Of a stretch of 64,000 bases of DNA, positions 36,244-47,934 are shown piece by piece. The notes under the pieces were generated by a model, which was not told the DNA's origin, did not search any database, and worked only from the letters and a program-made list of their open reading frames with translations. The stretch comes from Sialis fuliginosa (Eukaryota; Arthropoda; Insecta; Megaloptera; Sialidae). The stretch covers positions 34,112,267-34,176,266 of the forward strand of contig OY540809.1 of NCBI GenBank assembly GCA_961205875.1. The letters are read 5' to 3'. Each line of letters starts with the position of its first letter. The stretch's first letter is position 1. A program made the position numbers and the translations under genes.

Positions 36244-37299
36244 CAATGGTTCCCAAAGTGGTTCCTACGGACCCCCAGGGGTGTTTGGAACCGCTGACTG
36301 GACAATGTCAAGAGGTCCGTGAAAGTTTTAATATAAAATAAAATAACTGTGACCCATTTTCAATATTATGAATTCATTTATTATAATACCTAATGTTTTA
36401 TATGTATCTTGAGTTCTGTTTCATTATACGTTATATCTTTAATCAAGATAAAAGTTGGTAAGTTTGATCTAAAAAATGTGGAGCATTTTTATTTATATCA
36501 GACATATATTAAGTTTAATTGTCATTTACCTAAAAATGTACATTTAAATTTTATATATTATTATAAGGTAAAGGCACCAGTTATGGCCGCTATAAAAGCA
36601 AGTTTTCGTTGTTTTTTTTCGGATTAATGGGCTTGTTTTTTGTAATTCTCATGAATCCATGTTACTAATAAAACAAGTAACTCTTTATTTAATCAATTTA
36701 ACTACCAAAGTTGTTTTTTAAATTATAGCCTTTTATTTTGTTTTTATGTTTTATTTATGTATTTATTTATGTTTTTTCTCCAGTAATGAATACACAGTGA
36801 TGGACAATTGCTAATGTTACACAATGATAAGTACTACGACACAAAAGATATAAAAGAAAAAATCGTCAAATTTGAAACAATGTAAAGCAGTTGCTACGAT
36901 AATATAATAATTAATAAATAAATTATACTAATAATTAGTTTAAATGTCCCCCATTTTGACACCTATTGGCCGATTGTCATCAAATCACGCTGTAAGACAG
37001 TTAAATGTATATAGATTAATATTCAGTAATGGTAGTAATCAAATATCAACACATATTTATAATTCAGCACATTTAATTAAAAATTTGCCATTACTGGGGT
37101 CCTTGCCAAGACTGGTGCCACTACCCTATTATATGTTATACTGTCACTTATTGTATAATACATTTTGCTATGAAAATATACGACGATAATAATATATAAA
37201 CATCTGGATATTGTTCTGTGTTCTGTTGTGTAGAGTTCTTATGGTTAGGTTTTTGCTATGATAAGGGGTCCGTGGGCATAATAAGTTTGGGAACCACTG
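36244..37299. mobile_element. hAT-like non-autonomous element with exact 8-bp TSD
   Basis: The left end is CAATGGTTCCCAAAG and the right end is TTTGGGAACCACTG, inverted ends of the hAT type. ATTTAAAT stands directly on both sides (36236-36243 and 37300-37307), an exact 8-bp target duplication. No transposase remains. A 560-bp MITE (36567-37125) is inserted in it, so the hAT copy is the older of the two. It is in FucTA intron 3. Confidence 0.85.
36567..37125 (+). mobile_element. family C MITE, most intact copy
   Basis: Ends GGTAAAGGCACCAGTTATGG and CCAAGACTGGTGCCACTACC are imperfect inverted repeats. TATTATA lies on both sides, one base from each end, a possible target duplication though in AT-rich DNA. 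The 560-bp interior has no coding capacity. It lies in the hAT-like element 36244-37299 and is the reference for the split and truncated copies elsewhere in the window. Confidence 0.75.
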
Positions 37300-37585
37300 A
37301 TTTAAATGAACATAAAAACAGATAAACTTGATTATTCACAAGTTTTCACGAAAATGTAAATGTCAGTTAGGATGGAGAATCAAAAGTTTTAAATAAAGAT
37401 ACCTACTTGAGTGAATAAATTATCCCTTATAATAGTATAAGCAATAATGAGCAACCCGTGATCCTCTCAGGTTCTTTTTACGGCCCGCAATAGTTCGGTG
37501 TGATCAACAAGAAATAAAAGTATAAAAAAATAATATTTATTTTTAACAAATGTTGATTTTTCTTATGCTACAAAATTACAATAAT
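37300..37585. other. no recognised feature
   Basis: AT-rich intronic DNA after the hAT target duplication. Nothing seen. Confidence 0.3.
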
Positions 37586-38440
37586 TGCGTTCATGATGAA
37601 AGGAACAAATTCGTTTAAAATTCAGGTAATTATTATTTTGTGCAAAAACGCTCGGACACGTCGATTAGTATTTTTAGTTGCGGATTTTTTGACATAAGAA
37701 AATTGTATACAGGGTGTCTCAAGAAGAACATATACGGTATTATACAGTCATCATTGATTTTTTTAAATGGAACACTCTATATATTATGCCATTTTTGAAT
37801 TGTACAGTGTATTCTGAACACTTTTTTTACAACATACCATATCTTTAAAATCAGCGGTTTTCGGTATAATGACGTTTGAAAATTGACATTTTGAAATACA
37901 CACAAGTCAAATAAAATGTTTAAATTGAAAAAATACACCTTGAACATTTTTTTAAAAGCCAACAAAAACATCCTGGTGTGGCAAAAAAAACATTGAACTT
38001 TTTTCTTTCTTTTTTTCCTTTTTTTTTCTTTTGTTTTCTTTTTTTTCTTTTTTTTGCAATACCAGGTTGTTTTTGTTGGCTTTTAAAAAAAATGTTCAAG
38101 GTGTTTTTGTTCAATTTAAACATTTTATTTGACTTGTGTGTATTTCAAAATGTCAATTTTCAAATGTCAATATTCCAAAAACCGCTTATTTTAGAGATAT
38201 GGTATGCTGTACAAAAAGTGTTCATAATATACCGTATAATTCAAAAATGGCATAATATATAGGGTGTTCTATTTAAAAAAATCAATGATGTCTGTATATG
38301 TTTTTCTTGAGACACCCTGTATACAATTTTTTTATGTCAAAAAATCCGCAACTAAAAATACTAATCGATGTGTCCGAGCGTTTTTGCACAAAATAATTAC
38401 CTGAATTTTAAATGAATTTGTTCCTTTCATCATGAACGCA
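37586..38440. repeat. palindrome with CTTT-rich loop
   Basis: Arms 37586-38010 and about 38050-38440. Ends TTGCGTTCATGATGAAAGGA. An ACAGGGTGTCTCAAGAAGAA motif at 37709 is mirrored at about 38300-38320, well inside the arms, so symmetry extends about 120 bp beyond these internal termini. The loop is a pyrimidine tract. Frames at 37777, 37920 and 37978 are symmetry products. Confidence 0.8.
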
Positions 38441-38813
38441 CTGTATATGTAATAGAAAAGAAATTCTTTTCTAGAAAAACGCATAACTTAAAAAATATAT
38501 ATGTGGCCCGAACCAAATATTTGTTTCCTATTTGGCCCGAGGCAAAAAAATGCAGTTCATCACTGGTAAAGTATTGAAATATATAATTAAAGAACCCAAC
38601 AATAAAATGCAAATAAATCTTGGAGAAATACAAACTTTATTTAAAAAATATCAATATAAAGAATAAGTTGTACGCTACACATTTTTGTCAAGATATTTAA
38701 CTTTTCGATAACAGCGTGTACCATTTAATTAGGTTCTTAATTTAAATCAATTCGTTAAGACGCGGTTAATTAAAAAAAATTATTTGAATATCTTGCGTAT
38801 ACAAAGATCTAAC
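38441..38813. other. intron 3 DNA upstream end, no feature
   Basis: AT-rich, between the palindrome and exon 3. Nothing seen apart from the donor GTTAGA of exon 3. Confidence 0.3.
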
Positions 38814-39016
38814 CTGTTTAATTGGACGTGGTCCTGAGGGCTGCACAAAATGATCCTTGAATATAATCATGTCTGCTTGTGGTGCAGCCGCCCTGTCGGC
38901 AGATAATCGACACGCGTCTACAGGACATCCGGAGAACGGCGCTTTGCCCCCTCGGACTCCGCCCCATGCGCCCATGCCGTTGAACGCTAGCACCATCTTT
39001 ACTCGGTTTGTCCAAG
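38814..39016 (-). CDS. FucTA: FucTA exon 3: N-terminal GT10 domain
   Basis: Codes for the last two bases of codon 221 and residues 222-288. The acceptor is TTCTATTTCAG and the donor is GTTAGA. It reads KMVLAFNGMGAWGG, CPVDACRLSADRAAAPQADM and IIFKDHF, the first Rossmann-like half of GT10 enzymes (family pattern: LFNG..AW, CPV..C..T..R, AD.I.FKDHF). A retroposon-like repeat begins only about 36 bp upstream of the splice acceptor. Confidence 0.92.
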
Positions 39017-39052
39017 CTGAAATAGAAATTAAGCTGTATCTGTATATAAATA

Positions 39053-39640
39053 ACTAGCTGGACCCGCGCGGCTTCGCTCGCGTGGACTACGGAATTATTG
39101 TTTAGAATTTAAAAAAAATATAGTTGAATTATTGGATGCTGTAAAGGGCAAATTATATTTACATTAAGTACTTATGACGATGAAATAATTTATTTTGATA
39201 AGGATTAATGTTTTGCAGGTCATATGTCCACGTAAACAAAACCCAAAAATTTTTAATTTTCTTTGTAACATAAAAGCAGTCGTTGTGGCTTAAATATAAA
39301 AGTTAGACATATAGTGTTGCTGACTTTATTTTAGATCTTTTAATTCTACACAATTCTTTAATACATTATTTTGTTCAATATTGAACGGTTTAGGCAACGT
39401 ATTGTAAAATAGCGCGCCGATGACAAATTTTTTTTCGACTTGATTTACTATTGATCGTAGTGGCTTAGTTGTTATGATACCAAACGTAATAAAAATATAG
39501 CCTATAACCTGGCCAGAGAATGTACCTATGAATTAAAAAAGAAACCACGTAAATCGGATTAGTGGTTCTCGAGTGATAATGGCACAAACGGACAGATAGA
39601 AAGACAGACAGACGTTCAGCTTTATATATATAGATAAAAT
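39053..39640 (+). repeat. family G retroposon-like repeat, copy 2 (complete-looking)
   Basis: Head CTAGCTGGACCCGCGCGGCT then TCGCTCGCG. The tail has a run of ACAGACAGAC and TTTATATATATAGAT. Head and tail of this type are widespread in arthropods on non-LTR-derived short repeats (RTE-like); I assign it on that resemblance only. It starts about 36 bp from the exon 3 splice acceptor of FucTA, so it lies inside the region where the branch point of intron 2 would be expected. Confidence 0.6.
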
Positions 39641-40843
39641 AATAGAGTTTTTTAACGATAAAAAGATATCGCATTTTTAAAAAGTGCCAAATATCTATAG
39701 GTAGAAGGTATTGGAAATGAGATTAACAAAAAGAAATTGGCAGAGTTTCCAGAATGGCCAACAAGACGTTTAGTCAGCTGTTTTTTTCCAATCACTAAAA
39801 AGAAAATTAAGTTTCTTTGAGTTATAGAAATGTAATCAACCTCGAACATGTAGAAAATTTTCTTTAAGAAAAAATGATAGAAATTTTTTACTTTATATTT
39901 GTTATTTGATTCTTTTGTTGATGTTAATTAAAAAAATGAACAATGTAAAAAATAATGAGAAATGGTTATTAATATGGATCAACCTTCACTATAAATTATT
40001 GTAACAACTGTTAAAATAATTACTAATTGTTTCACATCGTAAACGTTAATTAATTAAATTAGTAACACCATTAGAGTTCAAACTACACTCGACATACGAT
40101 ACTATCATGCACATATTAAATACCACTGGCATATGTACATGTAATTAAATACTTTGATAATGTAATTATAATAGATACATCGATGCATTCCAATGTTATC
40201 GATAAAACAAATGTACGTACATGTGAATTTAACACGATGAAAAAAATCATTTGAATTAATAATTCATCAGTTATTAATAAACAGTTATGTAAATTATAAT
40301 ATGAATTGTTTAACATCAGATCAATACTGCCTTTTAATACCTATATATGTATTTTCTATAGTCATATACACTATACACCGATTATAATTGTACCTATGCA
40401 GTATTTTCTCCAAAATTATTTATTTAAATATTTTTCGCGCGGGTACGAAATCGCGTTCTTGCCTTTAATTAATGAATGTGCCTAGGTCTGAGTGAATTTA
40501 TGAATTTTTATTTAATGCGAATTTCAGTCTCATTTCAATCAAACTAATATTGCGCAATCACATAAAAGTATATTAATATTGGGCAATAGTTTACCTAAAA
40601 TTCTTTTTACCGCTAAATATACATTATTTATTAAATTTACTCTCTTTCGATAATAATTAACATTAAGTCAGCGTTTCTCAACATTTTAGTATTTGCGACC
40701 CAATTTTCAATTACAATTCTCTCATATTACATGTAATATAAGTTTTTATTTAATTTAATTGTATTTTCTTTCGAAAAACTTTGCTCTGCAAAACAGGCTC
40801 AAGGGAGTCACTATTAGTCACTAATAATTATTATTAGTCTTGT
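39641..40843. other. AT-rich; hAT-like end fragment at 40669
   Basis: 40669-40720 (CAGCGTTTCTCAACATTTTA followed by TTGCGACCC) resembles the CAGTGGTTCTCAACC end of hAT MITEs. The other end is not found. Nothing else recognised. Confidence 0.4.
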
Positions 40844-42116
40844 TAGGTTTCCGTAGAAAACTAGGAAACCTTATAGTTTCGCCATGTCCGTCCGTCCGTC
40901 CGTCCTCAAAAATTTTAAGCCGATAAGATGAAATTTGGTATACATACGAAGACTGATAACCCAAAAACAGAAATGATAATATTTTTGAAAAAAAAATTTT
41001 TTTGAACCCACTTTCCATAGACTGAAAAGTATTTTCAAAAAAAAATTTTCACTTAATACATTAAGTGGGATGTCTTTAGATAGGTCTCCTAAAATGCATT
41101 AAAAAATGCAATATGACATTTTGATTTTAACCCTTCAGTCACGATATAATTGCGTTCAAAGTCGTGATAAAAGCGTCCCCCCCTCCTAATTTCTAAACTA
41201 TCAATTTAAAAAATCTGAAAAAATTCATGAATGTAGTCTTTAATTAGTACTTCCACTGAAAATTATAACGAACACTGTCAAAATTATTTTGGACCCCCCT
41301 CCCATAGACTGAAAAGTGAACTCACAATTTTTTTTTCACATATTCCATTGAGTGGGCGATTATTGGATAGGTCTCCTAAAATGCAACAAAAAATGTTAAA
41401 TGACCTTTTGATTTTAACCCTTCAGTCACGATATATTTGCATTTAAATGTCGTTATCAGAGCGTCCCCCCCTTAATTTCTAAACTATCTTTTAAAAAAAT
41501 CTGAAAAAAATTTAGAATGTAGCTTTTAATTAGTACTTCCACTGAAAATTATAACGAACACTCTCAAAATTATTTTAGACCCCCCTCCCATAGACTGAAA
41601 AATGAACTCACATATTTTTTTTTACTTAACCCATTGAGTGGGTAGTCATTGGATAGGTCTCCTAAAATGCAACAAATAATGTTAAATGATCTTTTGATTT
41701 TAACCCTTCAGTCAAGATATATTTGCATTTAAATGTCGTTATCAGAGCGTCCCCCCCACCCTAATTTCTAAACTATCTATTCAAAAAATCTGAAAAAAAT
41801 TCAGAATGTAGCTTTGAATTAGTACTTTCACTGAAAATTATAACGAACACTATCAAAATTATTTTGGACCCCCTCCCATAGACTGAAAATTGTACTCAAA
41901 TTTTTTTTCACTTACCCCATTGAGTGGGGTATCTTTAGATAGGTCTTTTAAAATACAACAAAAAATGTTATATGATATTTTGATTTTAACCCTTTAGTCA
42001 CGATATATTTGCATTTAAATGTCGTTATCAGAGCGTCCGTTGAAATAACTCTTGTTTATAAATCGTAATGACTACGGAAACCTATCATGTGCGTGCCCAA
42101 CACGCACTTGGCCGTT
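40844..42116 (+). repeat. repeat family B: GTCCGTCC head, four ~287-bp units
   Basis: Opens with a hairpin (AGGTTTCCGTAG...CTAGGAAACCT) and GTCCGTCCGTCCGTCC, and closes with CTACGGAAACCTATC and a CACGCACTTGGCC tail. Units beginning CATAGACTGAAAA occur at about 41016, 41303, 41588 and 41877, spacing 286-288 bp. Organisation parallels family A although the sequence differs. An inverted partial copy is at 25483-25968. Non-coding, in FucTA intron 2. Confidence 0.75.
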
Positions 42117-42429
42117 TTATTTATTTTTAATTTTACAGTACTCATTACTACTCATACAATACTATTTATAAGTGTATTATATCAGTGTAAATGCAAACGT
42201 GTATTTTATTTTTTATTATTATATGCCAGAATGTATTTTATTGCTTTTCTTTCAGTAAATTTAATAAAATTTTTTCTAATTTCTTCTCAAACTGCTCGCG
42301 CCCCCCATTTAGCTTTACAAATAATAAATAACTGATATTGATAATCAATTATACTTTGTGTTCAACAATAAAAATGATATTACGGTAACATATTATTTAT
42401 TTCAAGTTATTTGCTTAACTATAAGACCA
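42117..42429. other. no recognised feature
   Basis: AT-rich, between repeats B and G. An 82-codon frame over 42087-42335 shows no domain. Confidence 0.3.
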
Positions 42430-42865
42430 AACTGGATGCTGTAAAGGGCAAACTATATCTATGTACATTAAGTACTTATGACGATGAAATTATTCATGTC
42501 GATAAGGATTAATGTTTTGCAGGTCAGAAGTCTACGTAAACAGAACCCAAATATTTTTAATTTTTTTTGTAACATAAAAGCAGTCATTGTGGCTTAAATA
42601 TAAAAGTTAGACATATGGTGTCGCGGACTTTACTACATTATTTTGTTCAATATTGAACGGTTTAAGCAGCGTACTGCAAAAGAGCGCGCCCACCGGCGGC
42701 AAACTTTTTTCCGACTTGATTTAGTATTATCGTCATTGCTTATTTCTTATGTTACCTAACGTAACAAAATATAGCATATAACCTGGCCAGAGAACGTACC
42801 TATGAATTAAAATAAAAACACTCGAGTTATAAGCGCACAACGGACAGACAGGCATTATTCATAAG
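42430..42865 (+). repeat. family G repeat, copy 3, 5'-truncated
   Basis: Begins within the family at GGATGCTGTAAAGGGCAAAC and runs to CGGACAGACAGGC. Lacks the CTAGCTGGACC head, as expected of 5' truncation in retroposition. Confidence 0.65.
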
Positions 42866-42934
42866 TTAAATTTAGCATTATAATATAAGGAAAGTGCAGA
42901 TAATTTACATTTTATTACAAGGGAAGTGCATACT

Positions 42935-43192
42935 ATTCGAATCTCAAAATTTTATGACCCTAAATGTAAACTGTATAAGTGAAAAGACGTGCTTCTCAGT
43001 AGTTCCGGAAAAATAACCCCGACAATCTTATTTGATATATGTATATATAGTACCGAAATCAATATCTGGCATTTGAATACAGTTTTATACATATAGAATT
43101 AGAATAAGTTTCTCGGGGTTATTTTTCCGAAACGCGTTTTCTCACTTAAACCTACAGTTTACGTTTGGGGTCAAGTATATCATAAATCGAAA
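42935..43192. mobile_element. MITE, ~90-bp inverted arms
   Basis: Arms share GGAAAAATAACCCCGA and AATGTAAACTGTA / TACAGTTTACGTTTGGGGTC. 258 bp, in FucTA intron 2. Confidence 0.65.
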
Positions 43193-44626
43193 TGCGAAAT
43201 GATAATTATCATGACAATTTTCTTAATAAATATTCTCCGATAAGTAACTTGAAAAAATACTTTCTTAATATACACATTAATAGCAGTAGAAAAGATCAAT
43301 TAATGTGTAATTTTTTATAGTATTTTGAAAGTTTTTTATAAAATTTTTTTAATTGTATATGCAAAAAACAGTTATAAAAGTCGAACTGATTTCAATGTAA
43401 GATAAATAATAATGAGATAATAATACCCCCCCCCCCAGGCCACGTAAGGATACGTAAGGTTTTATGGATCTCCTCTTCAAAGAAGGATCTAAATTTTTAT
43501 TTTATTTTTTTCTCTCCAATACACTATAATAATATAAAGTAATCCGTTAAATATTTATTTATTAAAACTTAAATATTCACGATTTTTTGTCATGAAGTAA
43601 GTCGTTTTGTCTTTTAAAACTGTTTAAAGAGACCATCTGCTACAATTTTCATAAAAAGTTTTTGTCTGAAAACCCTTAATTTTTGAATAATATTAACAAT
43701 ATACTGATATACACAATTTATAAAGCTCAAAAACTCTCTTTAGTAATGAATAATTCAGCGAACCTCTGATTCTTATAACAAAAATATTTTTTTATGTGCA
43801 ACAGTACTTATTACATTAACATGTCCTCATCTGAACAAAAATAAATATAACCCACTGGAAAGAGATAACAATTTTTTATAGTTTCGGCCGTTCAAAACTA
43901 TTTATGGAGGGGTTCCCCTCCTTCATAATTAAAAAAATAGCATGGTTACATTCTATGAGACATATATTATTCGATTTTAATAAAATTTGCATGTATTATA
44001 GATTACGATAAGCCGATAAGTGATCAAAATCAAGACTAGCTTCGTAGCATTTTTTGCGTACCCCACCTTAAATCAAAATACCGGCTAAAGTTCCCCAGTT
44101 CCGACTAGGGACTTTTCGGTTTCTTAAAGATTATAAGTAGTTCTGAAGCCATTTCAGAAGGAATTTCTAATCTTTCCATTTTTCCTTATTATAATCTAAT
44201 TTTACTTTATTACTTCCTATTATAAGAATAATGTAAAGAGTAAAATAATTAATAATCTGATGGCGCAAGGTCAGGTGGTTAGGGTGGATGGGGGTCAATT
44301 CTCAACCAAGTTACAACAATTTTTACCGAGTCTGCAAAGAAACATGAGGTCTGGTACTTTATCTTCCGCCATTTTTTAAACCACACGCAAACGTTTTAAA
44401 TAATGTATTGAAACATTAATTTTTACTTTTTTATACAAACATGAAATGTCTGTATAATAAAGTATAGTAATCATGAAAAAATTATAACTCGGGCTTTTAA
44501 CGGAATTACACGTTTTGAGGGTCCCTGAATTACGTACGACCATTATCTCAATGATGTATGTGTGTCTGTCTGTGAACGCTCTTATACAGTCAAAACGGTG
44601 AGACTTACAAATATGACATTTTAAAC
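43193..44626. other. AT-rich; C-tract and a TGTCTGTCTGTG repeat piece
   Basis: C-run near 43427-43437. 44555-44580 (GTGTGTCTGTCTGTGAACG) resembles the repeat at about 6015-6040. No gene; the 95-codon frame 44376-44663 runs into the next MITE. Confidence 0.35.
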
Positions 44627-44937
44627 TGTCCGGTATTATAAAGGAGCTAGCAAGCACTTTCAAATGAGGTTCTAACCTATCTGACAGTTCTCCTTTAGTT
44701 TAATGAAATGTTTAACAATTTTCGCGCACGCGTGGTATGTCAACACCAATGGTATTAAAACAGTGGCGATATGAAAATTATTTTGTACGATCAGAGTCGT
44801 CAACTGTGTAACAATACGTTGAAGAATCACTGCTTTAAATTTCATAGCTATTCCATAGATACTATTACAGAATTAATACCCCATTTTAAAGTGCTTGCTA
44901 GCTAGCAAATTTGCTAACTCCTTTATAATACCGGACA
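44627..44937. mobile_element. MITE with TGTCCGGTATTATAAAGGAG ends
   Basis: Inverted arms 44627-44672 and 44888-44937 (shared GCTAGCAAGCACTTT). 311 bp, non-coding. Confidence 0.75.
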
Positions 44938-44998
44938 TTAAGGTTCTTGTATACTGTAGATATGCACTTCCTATTTTAAAAAAGTACTACTTAACCGG

Positions 44999-45478
44999 AA
45001 ACTTTTAATCATAGAACAAGAATATAAACTTATTTAGTGAACTTTGAAGCATCCGTATTAAGTAAAATTCTGCAGTACTTTCTTTTTTTCGATATTTTTC
45101 GAAAACAGTTGATCTTATGACAAATGAACAAGTATATTTTTGTGTATTTTGTATTATGTCATCTTCTACAAGAACCCAACACAGGAAAAAAATCAAGAAC
45201 AAAAAAATACTTGATAAAAATCGGCGGACCCACTGGCCTCATACACCCCTGGTCTAAATTATTATTATTTGATATTTAAAATCTATAACTCTTTATACCA
45301 ATCCCTCTATAAAATTTCATAACTGTACCACAATGGGTTCTCTAGATAATTTTGGATAAAATATTGTACCTCCTTCACAAAGAAATTTCGGACATAGGTT
45401 CACATAAAGTTTTTTGCTTAAAATTACATCCTTGATCTACTGTAAAATTTTTTTACACTAGTTGTAAATCACCCTGTA
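44999..45478 (+). repeat. family D repeat, single arm
   Basis: Matches the reverse of the 23455-23925 arm (GAAGCATCCGTATTAAGTAA, AAATATCCT-type poly-T, TTCGGACATAGGTTCACATA) and ends CACCCTGTATAAC, an ACAGGGTG-type terminus in reverse. Confidence 0.7.
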
Positions 45479-45496
45479 TAACAACATTCCCTCACA

Positions 45497-45757
45497 TTAA
45501 ACATGAAACATATGTATATTATACACGAGTTCCGAACCATCTCTTGAAAACGAACCTCTCAAAAAAATCTGATACATGATATAAACATAAGATTCCCCAA
45601 TCTGAACTTCCTCGTCCAAATACGTGCTAATAACAACATCAAGTATAACTTCAAATATATTTGAAGCGTTTAACATTTGCGAGGTACTTTGCATAAATTC
45701 GACAGATAGTCCTCCGCGGAAATCATTGCAATCATTTAGATTCAAGCAGTTGCTTTA
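45497..45757 (-). other. unrecognised 86-codon open frame with mixed composition
   Basis: Minus-strand open frame after a TAA. It contains GGLSVEFMQSTSQMLNASN, then VVISTYLDEEVQIGESYV, and ends NIHMFHV. It has no low-complexity or mirror-repeat origin and its sequence is less AT-biased than the neighbourhood. There is no ATG at its beginning and I recognise no family. It could be a decayed exon of a former gene copy or a chance frame. Confidence 0.15.
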
Positions 45758-46055
45758 CGCTGATCTGCACACGTATGAGGAATTGCTTCTGCACACACTC
45801 GAGACACACCATGAATATTAAACAGATGTGCGTGTGTGTACATACGTGGAACGTGATGCAGATAAAAACGTCAGGTGGAAATTCTGTGTGTGTGTTCACT
45901 GTTCGTTAATTATGGATGTTAAATTGTAATATGTTGATTTAACTACTGCTCTATAATTTTCAAAAGGAATTTACTCGCAACCAAAGAGATGTTTATTTTT
46001 AGTATGGTTGACAGTTGTGTTATGATTTTATCATTTTATTAATATGTTTATAACA
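45758..46055. other. no recognised feature
   Basis: A TGTGCGTGTGTG patch near 45829-45840 and 45886-45896. Nothing else. Confidence 0.3.
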
Positions 46056-46751
46056 TATATACTAGGGTTTTTTAATTTTTTTAATTTATTTATTATTATT
46101 ATATTTATAATTATATTATTATTATTTATTTATTATTATTATTTATTATTTTTCGATCCCTTTGGCCTATGTTTTAGCTTTGGGTCAAAAATTAATTGTC
46201 CCTCATTGGTCAAACCTGTGGACGGCGCAAACCGAGTCTTTTTCCTATTTGATTAACATGGGGAAAATTACTTTTTTACTTACGCGTGAATCTCATTGAA
46301 AATTTTTTTTTTTTTTTGAAAATTTCTCAGAGCAATATTTTGTAGAGAATTAAGTGCTCAATTCAAAAATTCAATAAATTTTAAGAAATGTTTGTTTAAA
46401 AATTATCATAAAAATTGGATTTTACTTTTTATGATAATGTTTAAACGAAAATATCTTTAAATATACTCGATCTATGAATTGAGCACTTGGGATCTTTTTT
46501 GTAAGAAATTTAATTCTCTATGATATGCTCTTGTATGAAATTAAAATAAATAAATTTTTCAACGAAATATTAACGCATAAGTAAAGAAGTAATTTTTCCC
46601 ATGTTAATCAAATGGGAAAAAACTCGGTTTGTGCCGTCCATAGGTTTGATCTATGAGTCTGAAATTTTGGGACAATTAACTTTAGATCGAAAGCTAAAAC
46701 ATAGGCCAATGGGACCGAAAAAAATAAAATAAAATAAACACCCTAATATAT
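46056..46751. repeat. 696-bp palindrome
   Basis: Arms from TATATACTAGGGT at the left to ACCCTAATATATA at the right meet near 46420 (shared GGCCTATGTTTTAGCTTT, AATTGAGCACTT). The left arm carries a (TTA)n/(TTATT)n expansion at 46077-46165. Confidence 0.8.
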
Positions 46752-47171
46752 ACCTAAGGTATGTGTGGATAATAGGCCTAACAAATAAACCTACCCAAGT
46801 GCCACTGGCCGATATTCTTTAAACTTTGCACACACGTAGTACATCGAGAAACATTAAACACGTGTTTTTTTATTTTAGCTAACAAGGTGTTTTAAGGTTA
46901 GAAAACGCATTTAAAAGTTTCCCAATAATTGAAAAAGTAATCAAAAGGAATCAAATTTTGACGTTTCTTTATGATTTCTGTAAAATTCCGTATTCACCGC
47001 CAATAATTTCATTTCGTTCAATTATTGTTTATTACGTCCAAGCAGTCTGAAGAAGTTTGCAATGCTGCCAATCCACATTGCTTTAGTTTTTTTAGTTGTC
47101 AATTTTCATTATTGATTCCGTCTGAATCCGGTAAACGTCATTCAGATTGAAAATTTGCTATATTTTTTTCT
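46752..47171. other. no recognised feature
   Basis: Intronic, AT-rich; no mirror or repeat partner found. Confidence 0.3.
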
Positions 47172-47934
47172 TTATTAATATTTAATATTTATGTGTTATT
47201 TTAATATGGCCTTCGAGGATATTTGAAGTTTAACAACATTTTCTTAAATGAGAGCCTATAGTTTTTACTTAGTAATCTTATTCTACTCTCATTGAACAAT
47301 TTTTTTTGAACGATCTAAACTTTATAAGATATCTAACAAAATAATTTCGTTTTTGCTAAAATAAAAAAAAATAAAAAAAATGTTAAAAAGTTTTTTTAAT
47401 TAAAAAAAATAATTCTCCAAGTTTTATTAGACCAAAATAATCATTTTTTGTATCTCGTACTTTTTTCTAAAGTTTATAGGCGAGCGGATTATCCAGTCTA
47501 GCTCGCTTAGAAATGACAGAAACCGACGTTCTAAAGCTAAAAATGATTTTATTAAATTCTTTATATTCTTCTGAGAAAAAACATGTATATACATACATGA
47601 TATTTTTTTATGTGGTCCTTCAATAGGTACACACATTTTTTTGTTTAATAAATCTAAATATAAATTGAATAATTTGAAAAACTTATGTAAGCTTCATTGG
47701 ATGAAAATGAACATTTTTTATCTCATAAACTTTTTTTTTAAATCAATAGTTTTGAAGATAAAAAATATTTTAACGTTAAAAATAGCGAAAAATTCGTATA
47801 CTTGTGATTAGTTTTCTCGGAAAGTAATTGTTCAATCAGAATAAATCAAAAACAAAAAGAATCAGCTAACTTTAAACTACAACTAGATTTTTTTTCATTT
47901 TGATTATTACTGTAATTAAATGTAAAAACTTCAT

